Shown: piece after piece, positions 52,219 to 60,658 of the stretch
Numbering within the stretch: position 1 is the first letter of the stretch
Layout of the letters: every line of letters starts with the position of its first letter
Assembly (NCBI RefSeq): GCF_003233845.1
Contig: NZ_QKRB01000051.1
Location: 1 to 64,000 of the forward strand
Source: Paenibacillus sambharensis
Lineage (GTDB): Bacteria > Bacillota > Bacilli > Paenibacillales > Paenibacillaceae
Reading direction: 5' to 3'
Length of the DNA stretch: 64,000 nucleotides
The notes under the pieces: generated by a model
Database searches by the model: none
Seen by the model: only the letters and a program-made list of their open reading frames with translations
What the model was told of the DNA's origin: nothing
Made by a program: the position numbers and the translations under genes

Positions 52219-53271
52219 TTAATCCGTAACGGTAATATGACCAGGATGTTCCTCTACTACCTCGCCAATGATATGGGCATCGACTCCCGCTTGCCGCAGC
52301 CGTCCGTGAAGATCTTCCGCCTCCGCTCCAGAGACCGCAATCAGCAGGCCGCCGGAAGTAACCGCATCGCAGAGAATGTACTGGCCAACCTGGTCCATCG
52401 TATCTGGAAACGTTACTGCTCCTTGCAAATGGGCAAAATTATTTTTCGTCCCGCCAGGTATTACGCCCTCTTCAGCCAGCTCGCGAACGCGCGGGAGAAC
52501 GGGAACTGCTCCCGCGCGTATGCGAAGACCCGCATTACTTCCCTTCGCCATTTCAGAAGCATGACCCAGCAGTCCGAAGCCCGTAACATCCGTACAAGAA
52601 TGAACTTCGAATGGCTCCATAACCTCAGCTGCCGTCTTGTTTAGCGTCGTCATCACCTTGGTAACCTGTGCAATTTCCTCTGCGTTAAGCTTGTCACGCT
52701 TAATGGAAGACGACAGAATTCCGACACCGATCGGCTTAGTCAGGATCAGCTTATCACCTGGTTTGGCACCGCTATTCGTCCGGACTTTACCGGGATGAAC
52801 CAGCCCGGTGACAGCAAGGCCGAACTTGGGCTCATTGTCATCGATGGAATGCCCGCCTACAAGCGCAGCACCCGCTTCCTTCACCTTGTCGGAGGCGCCA
52901 CGCAGAATATCAGCCAGAATCCGCTTGTCCAGCTTGGTGATCGGGAAGGCGACAATATTCAGCACCGTCAAAGGCTTGCCGCCCATTGCATATATATCGC
53001 TTATAGCATTAGCTGCGGCCACTTGGCCGAAATCATACGGGTCATCCACGATCGGCGTGAAGAAATCAAGCGTCTGGACAAGGGCCATCTCGTCGTTCAG
53101 GCGATAGACGCCCGCATCATCACTGGTGTCCAGCCCCACAAGCAGATTGGGATCAGGAACAGCCGCCGGAAGACTGCGGAGCACCTGAGAGAGCTCACCT
53201 GGGCCGATTTTGCATCCGCAGCCTCCTTTGCTCGAAAGACTGGTCAACTTGACCGGTTCATAAGATTCCAT
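52219..53271 (-). CDS. selD: Selenophosphate synthase SelD
   Basis: 350 aa. Catalytic GGCGCKIGPGEL carries Cys18 and Lys21, matching Cys17 and Lys20 of E. coli SelD; the position is Cys, not selenocysteine. The ATP/metal motifs LLVGLDTSDDAGV, ANAISDIYAMGG, GGHSIDDNEPKFGL and CTDVTGFGLLGH follow. It makes selenophosphate from selenide and ATP in the cytoplasm. AAAGGATG lies 8 bases before the ATG. It lies 45 bases after phnC with no terminator between them, so it shares the transporter's transcript. Confidence 0.94.
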   Translation of the reverse strand: MESYEPVKLTSLSSKGGCGCKIGPGELSQVLRSLPAAVPDPNLLVGLDTSDDAGVYRLNDEMALVQTLDFFTPIVDDPYDFGQVAAANAISDIYAMGGKPLTVLNIVAFPITKLDKRILADILRGASDKVKEAGAALVGGHSIDDNEPKFGLAVTGLVHPGKVRTNSGAKPGDKLILTKPIGVGILSSSIKRDKLNAEEIAQVTKVMTTLNKTAAEVMEPFEVHSCTDVTGFGLLGHASEMAKGSNAGLRIRAGAVPVLPRVRELAEEGVIPGGTKNNFAHLQGAVTFPDTMDQVGQYILCDAVTSGGLLIAVSGAEAEDLHGRLRQAGVDAHIIGEVVEEHPGHITVTD

Positions 53272-53316
53272 CTTCGTATCATCCTTTCCCGGGAAATAAT
53301 TGTCTAAATTTCTGTT

Positions 53317-54057
53317 CTAATCTGGAGGGTAGATTCGGATAAGCTCCTGGTCGCCAAGCTGCTGAGGCAGCCCGTCAAACACAATACGCCCGCCGCTTAA
53401 TCCGATAATCCGGGTAGCGAACGCCTTGGCGCTGATCACGTCATGAAGGTTCAGGAGAACCGTCATCCCCCGCTCCCGATGCAGTCCGCCGATATACCGC
53501 ATAATCCGTTCAGATGTCACAGGATCAAGGCTCGATATCGGTTCGTCCCCCAGCAGCAGGGATGGCTGCTGCATCAGTACGCGGGCGATCGCTACACGCT
53601 GCCGCTGCCCGCCGCTTAGCGCTTCCACCCGCTTGGCAGCAAGGCTTGCAAGCCCTACCTCCTCCAGTGACGCAAGAGCAAGCTTGCGATCCCCCTCCGT
53701 GAACAGCCCTGTTAAACTTCGCCAGCGGGGCATCATGCCGAACCGCCCGGCGATCACATTGGTCAGGACGGGGAGTCTCGGCAGCAGGTTAAAGTGCTGA
53801 AACACAAAACCGATTTCGCGGCGCAGGCTGCGAAGCTCACTGGCGTTCATGCCCGTTATACGCCGGCCTTTCCACACGATGCTGCCGCTGTCCGGCTCAA
53901 CCAGCCTGTTGATACAGCGGATCAGGGTGGATTTACCGGCGCCGCTCCTGCCGAGCACGGCCACGAACTCTCCTTCCTTGACCTTCAAGTTAATGTCCTG
54001 CAAAGCGGGCTGTTTCTCTCCTGGGTACCGTTTCGTTAAACCTGTAATTTCCAGCAT
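53317..54057 (-). CDS. phnC: PhnC-type ABC transporter ATP-binding protein
   Basis: 246 aa. Walker A GRSGAGKSTL, signature LSGGQRQRVAIARVL, Walker B SLLLGDEPISSLDP, and switch His in LLNLHDVISAKAF fit the PhnC family (phosphonate/phosphite/phosphate importers). The ATG touches the phnE stop (TAGATG). Followed by selD, the transporter may import an oxyanion used in selenium metabolism rather than a phosphonate. That is inference from context. Confidence 0.9.
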   Translation of the reverse strand: MLEITGLTKRYPGEKQPALQDINLKVKEGEFVAVLGRSGAGKSTLIRCINRLVEPDSGSIVWKGRRITGMNASELRSLRREIGFVFQHFNLLPRLPVLTNVIAGRFGMMPRWRSLTGLFTEGDRKLALASLEEVGLASLAAKRVEALSGGQRQRVAIARVLMQQPSLLLGDEPISSLDPVTSERIMRYIGGLHRERGMTVLLNLHDVISAKAFATRIIGLSGGRIVFDGLPQQLGDQELIRIYPPD

Positions 54058-54804
54058 CTATTTCACCCTCTTCCGGATGAATGCGCCGGTATAATCGACT
54101 GCCGTCACCAGCACCATGATCAGCAGCACCTCAAAGGTAACCTTCTGGTACATGAACTGTTTGAAATCATTATAGAGCATTTGGCCGAGCCCTCCTGCTC
54201 CGACAATACCAAGCACCAGACAGGTGCGGATCGCCACTTCCAGCCTGTAGAAATACTGGGAGAAGATTAGCGGCAGCATTTGCGGCATTATTCCATAGAT
54301 GGCAACATGCAGCCTTGAGCCCCCTACTGCCTTAACAGCCTCCAAGGGACCGTCATCCATAGCTTCAATCATCTCGGAGATCATCTTGCCGAATACACCA
54401 ATATTATGGATGATAAGTGCCATGACAGCTGGCAGCGGTCCAAGTCCAAGCGTCGGAATGAAGATCAGAGCCAGGACAATCTCCGGAATGGAACGGATAA
54501 AATTGAATACGGTACGGCTTCCGTTGTACAGCCACAGGCCCGGGCTCCAGTTACGGGCAGCCAGGAAGCTAAGCGGGAAGGCAATGATTAGCGCCGCAAG
54601 CGTGCTGAACATTGCCATCTGGAGGGTATCGATCATTGCTTTCCATGCAGCTCCGCTGTTAGAGAAGTCGGGCGGAAACCAATGCTCGCTGACAAATCGA
54701 ACGGAATTGCCAAGGTCATGAAAGAGAGACCAGTCTATACCGATTCCATATCCGGACCACACCAGCAGAATGATCACAATAAATAGTGCCGGCAGGTTCC
54801 GCAT
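54058..54804 (-). CDS. phnE: PhnE-type ABC permease
   Basis: 248 aa with about six membrane helices. The EAA-type loop is DDGPLEAVKAVGGSRLHVAIYGIMPQ (key residues E, A, G and P), and the helix NFIRSIPEIVLALIF is typical of PhnE. A single permease gene implies a homodimer. It starts 4 bases after the phnD stop, which couples translation. Confidence 0.9.
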   Translation of the reverse strand: MRNLPALFIVIILLVWSGYGIGIDWSLFHDLGNSVRFVSEHWFPPDFSNSGAAWKAMIDTLQMAMFSTLAALIIAFPLSFLAARNWSPGLWLYNGSRTVFNFIRSIPEIVLALIFIPTLGLGPLPAVMALIIHNIGVFGKMISEMIEAMDDGPLEAVKAVGGSRLHVAIYGIMPQMLPLIFSQYFYRLEVAIRTCLVLGIVGAGGLGQMLYNDFKQFMYQKVTFEVLLIMVLVTAVDYTGAFIRKRVK

Positions 54805-54808
54805 CGTA

Positions 54809-55741
54809 TTACTGCTTCGGCTTCAGGCGGTTATCCTTGATAGCCGCCTGACGGATAGCTGCGTAGTCTTCATTGCTTGCTTCTGTGAAGCCGCTCGCTC
54901 CTCCGAAGGCACTTAAGATATCCGGATCCTCCGTACCCAGCATTGCTTCCCGGATAAGCTTGATCTCTTCATCCGTCACATCCTTGGTGACAGCCCATGG
55001 ATACTGAAACAGCTCCTCTGACTGCCATATGGTCTTGATCTTGTCCCCATCCACCGTGCCCTGCTTCACAAGGTTATTATAGAAGGCACTGTCAATGGCC
55101 CCAACATCCTGCAACCCATTCTGGATAGCCAGCGCTGTCGCCGTATGGTCTCCTGTATAAACGACACTCTTGAATTGATGATCCTGCTGGGATTGAAAGA
55201 GCCCCTTCTCCTTCAGGGCGATTCCCGGGATCAGGCTGCCTGAGGTCGAGCTGATGTCTCCGAATGCAAACCGGATATCCACCGCATGCTCTTCTACATC
55301 CTCGAACGAATGATAAGGTGAGTCCGCAGGCGCAATTAAATAAGAATAATAGAAAGGCTTGCCATCGATTAGTTGGGTGACAATCGCCTCTACATCATAA
55401 CGCTCATGCGCTTCCACATAGGTCAAAGGCCCAAGATAAGCCATATGAGCCTTGCCGGCGCCCATGGCCTCCACTACGCCATTGTAATCAGGATATATTT
55501 CCGCCCGTACTGGTCTTTGCAGCTTCTTCTCCAGCAGCTCAGCCAGCTTGTCTGCTCCTTCTTTCATCTGGCTGCTTCCCTGCGCCGGTATGATACCGAT
55601 CAGGAATTCTTCCTTCGGCTGTTCGCCAGCGGCCTCCCCTTGAGCGCCTTGTTGTCCGCTTTCACTGCCGCAGGCTGCAGCAATAAGACTAACAAGGAGC
55701 AAGCATGTTAATACCAGAAATGTCTTCTGTTTCCGGAACAT
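54809..55741 (-). CDS. phnD: PhnD-type oxyanion-binding lipoprotein
   Basis: 310 aa. Lipobox SLIAAACGS near residue 24 anchors it outside the membrane. The family motifs are GIIPAQGSSQMKEGADKLAE, AHMAYLGPLTYVEAHERYDV and FGDISSTSGSLIPG; the last forms the anion pocket in PhnD and PtxB. AGGAGGGG lies 5 bases before the ATG. It is the first gene of phnD-phnE-phnC-selD-mnmH. The family binds phosphonates, phosphite or phosphate; a selenium oxyanion is an untested possibility. Confidence 0.9.
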   Translation of the reverse strand: MFRKQKTFLVLTCLLLVSLIAAACGSESGQQGAQGEAAGEQPKEEFLIGIIPAQGSSQMKEGADKLAELLEKKLQRPVRAEIYPDYNGVVEAMGAGKAHMAYLGPLTYVEAHERYDVEAIVTQLIDGKPFYYSYLIAPADSPYHSFEDVEEHAVDIRFAFGDISSTSGSLIPGIALKEKGLFQSQQDHQFKSVVYTGDHTATALAIQNGLQDVGAIDSAFYNNLVKQGTVDGDKIKTIWQSEELFQYPWAVTKDVTDEEIKLIREAMLGTEDPDILSAFGGASGFTEASNEDYAAIRQAAIKDNRLKPKQ

Positions 55742-55844
55742 CTTGTCCCCTCCTGTAAGCTATAAATTTCTTCTGCAAATATTGACATTAGCACATCTTG
55801 CGAATAAACGAAAGGAGCAATCCTACAGCCGCATTTAAACATGA

Positions 55845-55883
55845 AGAAAGACCGCCGCAGAGCCAAATCTGCAGCAGTCTTTT
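55845..55883 (-). terminator. Rho-independent terminator of the IDEAL-domain gene
   Basis: On the minus strand GACTGCTGCAGA pairs with TCTGCGGCGGTC (two G-U pairs) and is followed by TTTCTTC, 40 bases past the stop. Confidence 0.65.
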
Positions 55884-55923
55884 CCTTGGGTACAGTACCC
55901 TTATCATCCGTTTCCCGGCTTAA

Positions 55924-56304
55924 TTATCTCAGCCCGTATAAACCCGGCTTGTTCGGACCGGCAGCGTTCTCCTGGCCCAGTGCCTGGCCCCGCTGTGAAT
56001 TTCTGGATCGTATTACATTCAGTCTTGCCGTTAATTGATCAAACCATTCCTTATCACGGGTAGCCAGCGCCAAATCGATTAAGCTTGCCAGCGAGTCCTG
56101 TCCCTCAATCTCTGATTCCGGCAGCCCCTTCACACGGCGAAGCTTCAGCTCTACTCCCGTTCCTACCGCTTCCTCATTATCGGACGCAACAACGTGAATC
56201 TGGATTGTTCCATTCTCTATATCAATGGCTTCCACAAATCCATGGACCAGTTCGCCATTACGTGTATACCCCTGTACCCAATCGGCTGTTTGAACGTTGT
56301 TCAT
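55924..56304 (-). CDS. IDEAL-domain protein
   Basis: 126 aa, soluble. The first 70 residues are beta-rich (DWVQGYTRNGELVHGFVEAI, GTIQIHVVAS). Then SLASLIDLALATRDKEWFDQL matches the short IDEAL domain found in several small Bacillus regulatory or adaptor proteins. The tail is Gly/Pro/Asn-rich. ATG at 56304 has GAGGTGGTGG before it; the frame opens 6 codons earlier on that same site. It has its own terminator. The precise role is unknown. Confidence 0.68.
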   Translation of the reverse strand: MNNVQTADWVQGYTRNGELVHGFVEAIDIENGTIQIHVVASDNEEAVGTGVELKLRRVKGLPESEIEGQDSLASLIDLALATRDKEWFDQLTARLNVIRSRNSQRGQALGQENAAGPNKPGLYGLR

Positions 56305-56493
56305 GGTTATCCACCACCTCATAAAATTTGCCGAAGACCGGCATTCTTACGAAAACCGCAACAGTTATCGAATAAAAGCGTCACAGCAGCCTGCCACATC
56401 TATGCTGTATTGTTAACTGTAACCAATGACATTACATTTATACTGTAATATTAAAGGATACAGTTTGTAATGTCAAGTATCATGCAGCCCGGT

Positions 56494-58761
56494 TTACTCG
56501 ACCGGAAGCTTGCCCTCCATCGGGATAAGCCCAAAGATGCCGCGGATACCGGCGAGCACATTCGGTGCCTGCGCACCATATACCGCTACAGCTGACTTTA
56601 CGTGCTTCAGGTATTGCAGCTCATAAGGATTGCCGAGCGACAGAAGCACATAAGTCTTGGACTGCTGATTGGCCTCATCGATAAGCCGCTGATAGTCTCT
56701 CCAATTATTATCGGCAATGGGACTGCGGAATTGATAGGACGCAAGTATAAAATAGTCGGATCTGGCGATCAGCTCTTCAGCTTCACGTCCCTCCAGCTCC
56801 CCGGCGGCGGCGGTTTCGACCGCAAAACGTTGTTTCAATCCCGCAAGCTCCAGTTGCTCCTTGACCATGGCCGCATGCTCCCTCGAGCCGGCGATGACGG
56901 CAATCCGGTCTCCATGCTTAAGGTTAAAAGGCAGCTTGGCCGCTGTATCAGCCAGCTTGGTCACCGCTGCTTCGGCAATCCGCTTCTCCACCTTCCGGTG
57001 GGCCAGGGATCCTACCACGGCCGAAGTTCTCTGCTGCTTGAGCTCGAGGGCAGGCCCCTCAGCGAACAATCCATAGGTGTCCTTCAGCCGCATGATCCGG
57101 CTTACAGATTCATCAATCCGCTCAAGCCCGATCTCCCCGCTGCGGACCGCTTCCATGATTGCTTCATGAGCCGCTTTGCTGCTGCTTGGCATCAGAATAA
57201 TATCAACTCCAGCAGCCACAGCCATGCTCACTGCCTCTTTCTCGCCGAAATGTCCGGAGATGGCGTTCATTGTAAAAGCGTCCGAGATAATAACGCCTTC
57301 ATAGCCAAGCTCTGTGCGCAGCAGGTCCGTTAATACCTTGCGGGAAAGCGTGGCCGGCAGTGGCACCATGGTGCCATCCTTCTTGGACCGGACCGAGGAT
57401 GGTTCAACCGCAGGAAACGCGACATGGGCCGTCATAATCATATCCGCGCCAGCGGCTATGGCTTCCTTGAATGGCTTAAGTTCCACAGCATCAAGCCGAT
57501 CTCTGTCATGGTCCAGAACAGGCAGGCCAAGATGGGAATCCACCGACGTATCCCCATGTCCGGGAAAATGCTTGACCGCAGCTATGATCCCCGACTGCTT
57601 CAAGCCATTCATGAATGCAATCCCGTGCGTCGAGACCAGCTCGGGCTCCGAGCCGAACGAGCGTATTCCGATGATCGGATTACCGGCATTCACATTAATG
57701 TCAAGTACAGGCGCAAAGTTCACATTCACGCCGAGCGCCTGAAGCTCTTCCCCGGTAAGCTTGCCCGCTTCCCGTGACAGCCCCGGATCTCCTGTGGCTC
57801 CAAGCGCCATATTTCCCGGCAGGTTGGTGCCTCCCGGAATCCGCTTCACGACGCCGCCCTCCTGGTCAATGCCCAGTAGCAGCGGTATATCTCCCCGTAC
57901 CCGCTGTAGCTCATCGGTCAGGGTTGTCAGCTGCGCGGCACTGTCGATGTTCTTGTCGAACAGGATCAAACCGCCGGCATGCTGCTGTTCAATCAGTCTT
58001 ACCACGCCTTCATTAACTGCTGTTGTACGCTTGCCCTCCCACATCCGGATGTCGGGCATCAGCATCTGTCCTGCCTTTTCGGGGAGCGTCATCAGCGACA
58101 GCAGCCTGTCCCAGTCCCGGGCTGCGATCGCCTTTTCACGTTCCGAGCGGATGACGCGCGTCAGCATGACGGCAAATTCCGCCCGGTTAACCGGCCGGTC
58201 CGGACGGAAGGTCTGATCCGGATAACCGCCAATCAAGCCGAGGGAAGCCATCGCATGAACCGATTCGCCCGCCCAGTGCCTGCTGATATCCGTGAAAGCC
58301 GGACTGCCGGCGGCACCCGGCTTGAGCCCGTAGGCACGAAGCAGCATAACCGCTGTCTCCGCCCGGCTGACCGGCGCATCCGGCCGGAAGGTTCCATCCG
58401 GTAATCCGCCGGTAAAGCCGTGAGTCGATGCTGCTGCAATTTCATTATAGAAAGGATGACTCTCCGGAACGTCCAGATAGTTAAGCTTGCCAGCAGCTCC
58501 TTGCGTTTCCCCCGGTACCAGCTCGCGTACTAGGTAAGCCGCTGCCTGCGCGCGGGTGATTGGATTCAACGGTCCGAACCTCCCGCCTCCGTATCCCGCT
58601 ACTGTCCCCCTGTCGGCCAGGTACTGAATACCATCCTTCGCCCACCCGGCTTTCTGCAGGTCCCGGAATCTCTCCTCCGCACGGGCTTCCGTCCCCCAGG
58701 CCAATCCGCACAGGAGCCCCGTGCACCCTAGCGTGATAACTGCCTTTTGCCATCTCTTCAC
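56494..58761 (-). CDS. nagZ: SLH-anchored GH3 beta-N-acetylhexosaminidase (NagZ-like)
   Basis: 755 aa. A signal peptide ending GTEARA is followed by three S-layer homology domains (about 32-205; ITRAQAAAYLVRELV, VSRAETAVMLLRAYG, VNRAEFAVMLTRVIR). A GH3 catalytic domain follows (about 215-560): the NagZ motif KHFPGHGDTSVDSH, whose Asp/His dyad assists catalysis, and the nucleophile Asp in GVIISDAFTMNAI. A C-terminal GH3 beta-sandwich domain completes it. It should remove terminal GlcNAc from cell-wall muropeptides or glycans at the cell surface, as B. subtilis NagZ does. The start is GTG after GAGGTG. It follows the Btr-like gene after 88 bases. Confidence 0.9.
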   Translation of the reverse strand: MKRWQKAVITLGCTGLLCGLAWGTEARAEERFRDLQKAGWAKDGIQYLADRGTVAGYGGGRFGPLNPITRAQAAAYLVRELVPGETQGAAGKLNYLDVPESHPFYNEIAAASTHGFTGGLPDGTFRPDAPVSRAETAVMLLRAYGLKPGAAGSPAFTDISRHWAGESVHAMASLGLIGGYPDQTFRPDRPVNRAEFAVMLTRVIRSEREKAIAARDWDRLLSLMTLPEKAGQMLMPDIRMWEGKRTTAVNEGVVRLIEQQHAGGLILFDKNIDSAAQLTTLTDELQRVRGDIPLLLGIDQEGGVVKRIPGGTNLPGNMALGATGDPGLSREAGKLTGEELQALGVNVNFAPVLDINVNAGNPIIGIRSFGSEPELVSTHGIAFMNGLKQSGIIAAVKHFPGHGDTSVDSHLGLPVLDHDRDRLDAVELKPFKEAIAAGADMIMTAHVAFPAVEPSSVRSKKDGTMVPLPATLSRKVLTDLLRTELGYEGVIISDAFTMNAISGHFGEKEAVSMAVAAGVDIILMPSSSKAAHEAIMEAVRSGEIGLERIDESVSRIMRLKDTYGLFAEGPALELKQQRTSAVVGSLAHRKVEKRIAEAAVTKLADTAAKLPFNLKHGDRIAVIAGSREHAAMVKEQLELAGLKQRFAVETAAAGELEGREAEELIARSDYFILASYQFRSPIADNNWRDYQRLIDEANQQSKTYVLLSLGNPYELQYLKHVKSAVAVYGAQAPNVLAGIRGIFGLIPMEGKLPVE

Positions 58762-58849
58762 TGCTGCCGCACCTCTTCCGTTGTATTCGTCATGTATCTT
58801 TCATAAACGCCGCCGAGATGCTGAAATGTTGCAGTCTTACTCGGGCACA

Positions 58850-60442
58850 TTAAATCCGGCTGAAATAATTCACGCATTCCCTGATGGTGTGAGCCCGTCC
58901 CAACGGTCCCCAAGGATCCCACTCGCGGCTGTCCGGGGCGTAAACTTGGCCTTCTGCCACCGCCCGAAGACTTTGCCACAGCGGGTTTGCCTTCAGTCTG
59001 CCGAGCGAACCCGCATCGCTCCATAATATTAAGATCCGTTCGGGATCCAGCTCCGCCAGTTTGGCGAGCCCGTGCGAAATATACGGTTCAGCATCGTCCA
59101 CGGCATGCATCTCAAGCCCCAGATCCTGAAACAGCAGATCGGTCATGGCATGGCTGCGGCCTGTGTACAGCCGGACCTCATCAGCCAACGCACGAATGAC
59201 CGTCCACTTTCCGGCGGGTATGAGCCCCTTTAAGGCATCTCTTGCAGCCTGCTGCTGCGCATCTATATTCCGTATAATCTGCTCAGCCTCAGCCTCCTTG
59301 CCTAGCAGCGTGGCGAAGGCTTCGAGATAGCCTGTCCATTTCGTTACCCCATCCAGCACAACAGTGTTGCTCTGTTCCCTCCAGTCCTGATCGAACGGAT
59401 CATGACGGAAGCTCGTCTTGATCACAATATCCGGCGACAAGGCGGACAGCTCACTGTAACGGATTCTCCGCTCCACATTAAGCGGAATGGTCTGATTGAG
59501 CATCGGCCTGAGATAACCGGGCACACCCTGTCCAGGAAACAAGCTCGGAAAAGACGGTGCGGCTATGGGCTGAACACCCAGTGCCAGCATATGATCCTGG
59601 AGGAACAGCTGGCTGACAATCGCGATCCGCCTGCTGCCCTTCCTGCGGTATTCTGACGGGGATATACCCTCCCGCTTCTTGAAGGTTCGGCTGAAGTAAA
59701 GCTCATCCTGGAACCCGACGCTTCTTGCGACCTCTTTTAAAGTGCGGCCCCGGTCGGTAAGAAGCCGCTTCGCTTCTGTCAGCCTTACCTTTGTCAGATA
59801 CGCTCCGGGCGTCATACCGGTTACCCGCTTGAATGCCCTGCAGTATGAGCTGGGGGTAAGTCCCGCAAGCGCGGGCAGCATATTCAGTGAAACCGGGTTG
59901 TTATAGCTTCTATCCATCCATTTCATCGTACGCAGTACTGCATCATCGGCCGGCAGCTTGCCCGCTTCCGCATACAGGGCCAGCATATGAAGCAATTCAT
60001 GAAACAGGCTTTGGCTACGGTGTCTGTCCGTATGCTCATTGCTTATCACGAGCGGTATTAACTGTTTCAGCAACGCTGCCGCTTCTGCCGCCGCCTTGGC
60101 CGGGAGCATGACACTGCCGCATTCCATCAGCGGCAGCCCTGAGGCTGCAACCGCCGCTTCCGGATCCCCCAGATCCAGCATGACCGCTGCACCATGAATA
60201 TAAAACAGCTTGGCCTGTTTACCAGCTGGCATCAGGCTGACAGTCTCACCCGGCCGTACCCTCAGGCACATGCCAGGCTTCAATACAAATTCATTCGACC
60301 CGATTCGAGCCGTCCCCCTGCCCTCCGTTATCAGGCACAGTGCATCTCTGGCAGGCCTAAAGCTCCTCAAGGATACCCCTTCGCGAAGCTGGTGCTCCTT
60401 AACCGAACGCAAGGTATAAACAATAGGGTAATAAGTGCTCAT
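58850..60442 (-). CDS. Btr-like AraC regulator fused to a siderophore-binding domain
   Basis: 530 aa. An N-terminal cupin-like region (about 1-150) is followed by an AraC HTH pair (about 165-265; LNMLPALAGLTPSSYCRAFK, LKEVARSVGFQDELYFSRTF). A C-terminal FeuA/FecB-like binding domain (about 270-530) follows without a signal peptide, so it is cytoplasmic. This is the plan of Bacillus Btr, which binds bacillibactin and activates feuABC. It is divergent from two FecCD permease genes and a binding lipoprotein. Two 11-base direct repeats just upstream are likely binding sites. The siderophore could differ from bacillibactin. Confidence 0.88.
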   Translation of the reverse strand: MSTYYPIVYTLRSVKEHQLREGVSLRSFRPARDALCLITEGRGTARIGSNEFVLKPGMCLRVRPGETVSLMPAGKQAKLFYIHGAAVMLDLGDPEAAVAASGLPLMECGSVMLPAKAAAEAAALLKQLIPLVISNEHTDRHRSQSLFHELLHMLALYAEAGKLPADDAVLRTMKWMDRSYNNPVSLNMLPALAGLTPSSYCRAFKRVTGMTPGAYLTKVRLTEAKRLLTDRGRTLKEVARSVGFQDELYFSRTFKKREGISPSEYRRKGSRRIAIVSQLFLQDHMLALGVQPIAAPSFPSLFPGQGVPGYLRPMLNQTIPLNVERRIRYSELSALSPDIVIKTSFRHDPFDQDWREQSNTVVLDGVTKWTGYLEAFATLLGKEAEAEQIIRNIDAQQQAARDALKGLIPAGKWTVIRALADEVRLYTGRSHAMTDLLFQDLGLEMHAVDDAEPYISHGLAKLAELDPERILILWSDAGSLGRLKANPLWQSLRAVAEGQVYAPDSREWDPWGPLGRAHTIRECVNYFSRI

Positions 60443-60460
60443 CTGTCACCCCCAAGGACA

Positions 60461-60494
60461 ATGGCGTCCATGCAAAAGAGATAATGGCATCCAT
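60461..60494. promoter_or_regulatory. Tandem repeats, likely AraC-type regulator binding sites
   Basis: ATGGCGTCCAT (60461-60471) and ATGGCATCCAT (60484-60494) repeat with a 23-base period, about two helical turns. Direct repeats with this spacing are what AraC-family activators bind. They lie between the Btr-like gene and the Fur box. Confidence 0.5.
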
Positions 60495-60527
60495 AGTCAG
60501 CGCTTCTCTTATTCTTTATATTGTAAA

Positions 60528-60542
60528 TGAGAATCATTATTA
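60528..60542. promoter_or_regulatory. Fur box of the siderophore-uptake locus
   Basis: TGAGAATCATTATTA fits the 7-1-7 consensus TGATAATNATTATCA at all but two positions. It lies about 115 bases before the first permease start and implies iron-responsive repression. Confidence 0.7.
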
Positions 60543-60658
60543 GTGGAAGGGCTGATTTGGGCCAGGAAGAAATTTCTCAAGAAATTCTGCCTGTATACAG
60601 CAATAAGCTCATGTCGGAAACCGTCACAATTAGACGAACAGGTGGTCTGCAGCACAAG

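Noticed and set aside
53286..53297. Palindrome TTTCCCGGGAAA between phnC and selD as a terminator
   Set aside because: It has no loop bases and no T tract, so it cannot form an intrinsic terminator; the genes are treated as one operon.
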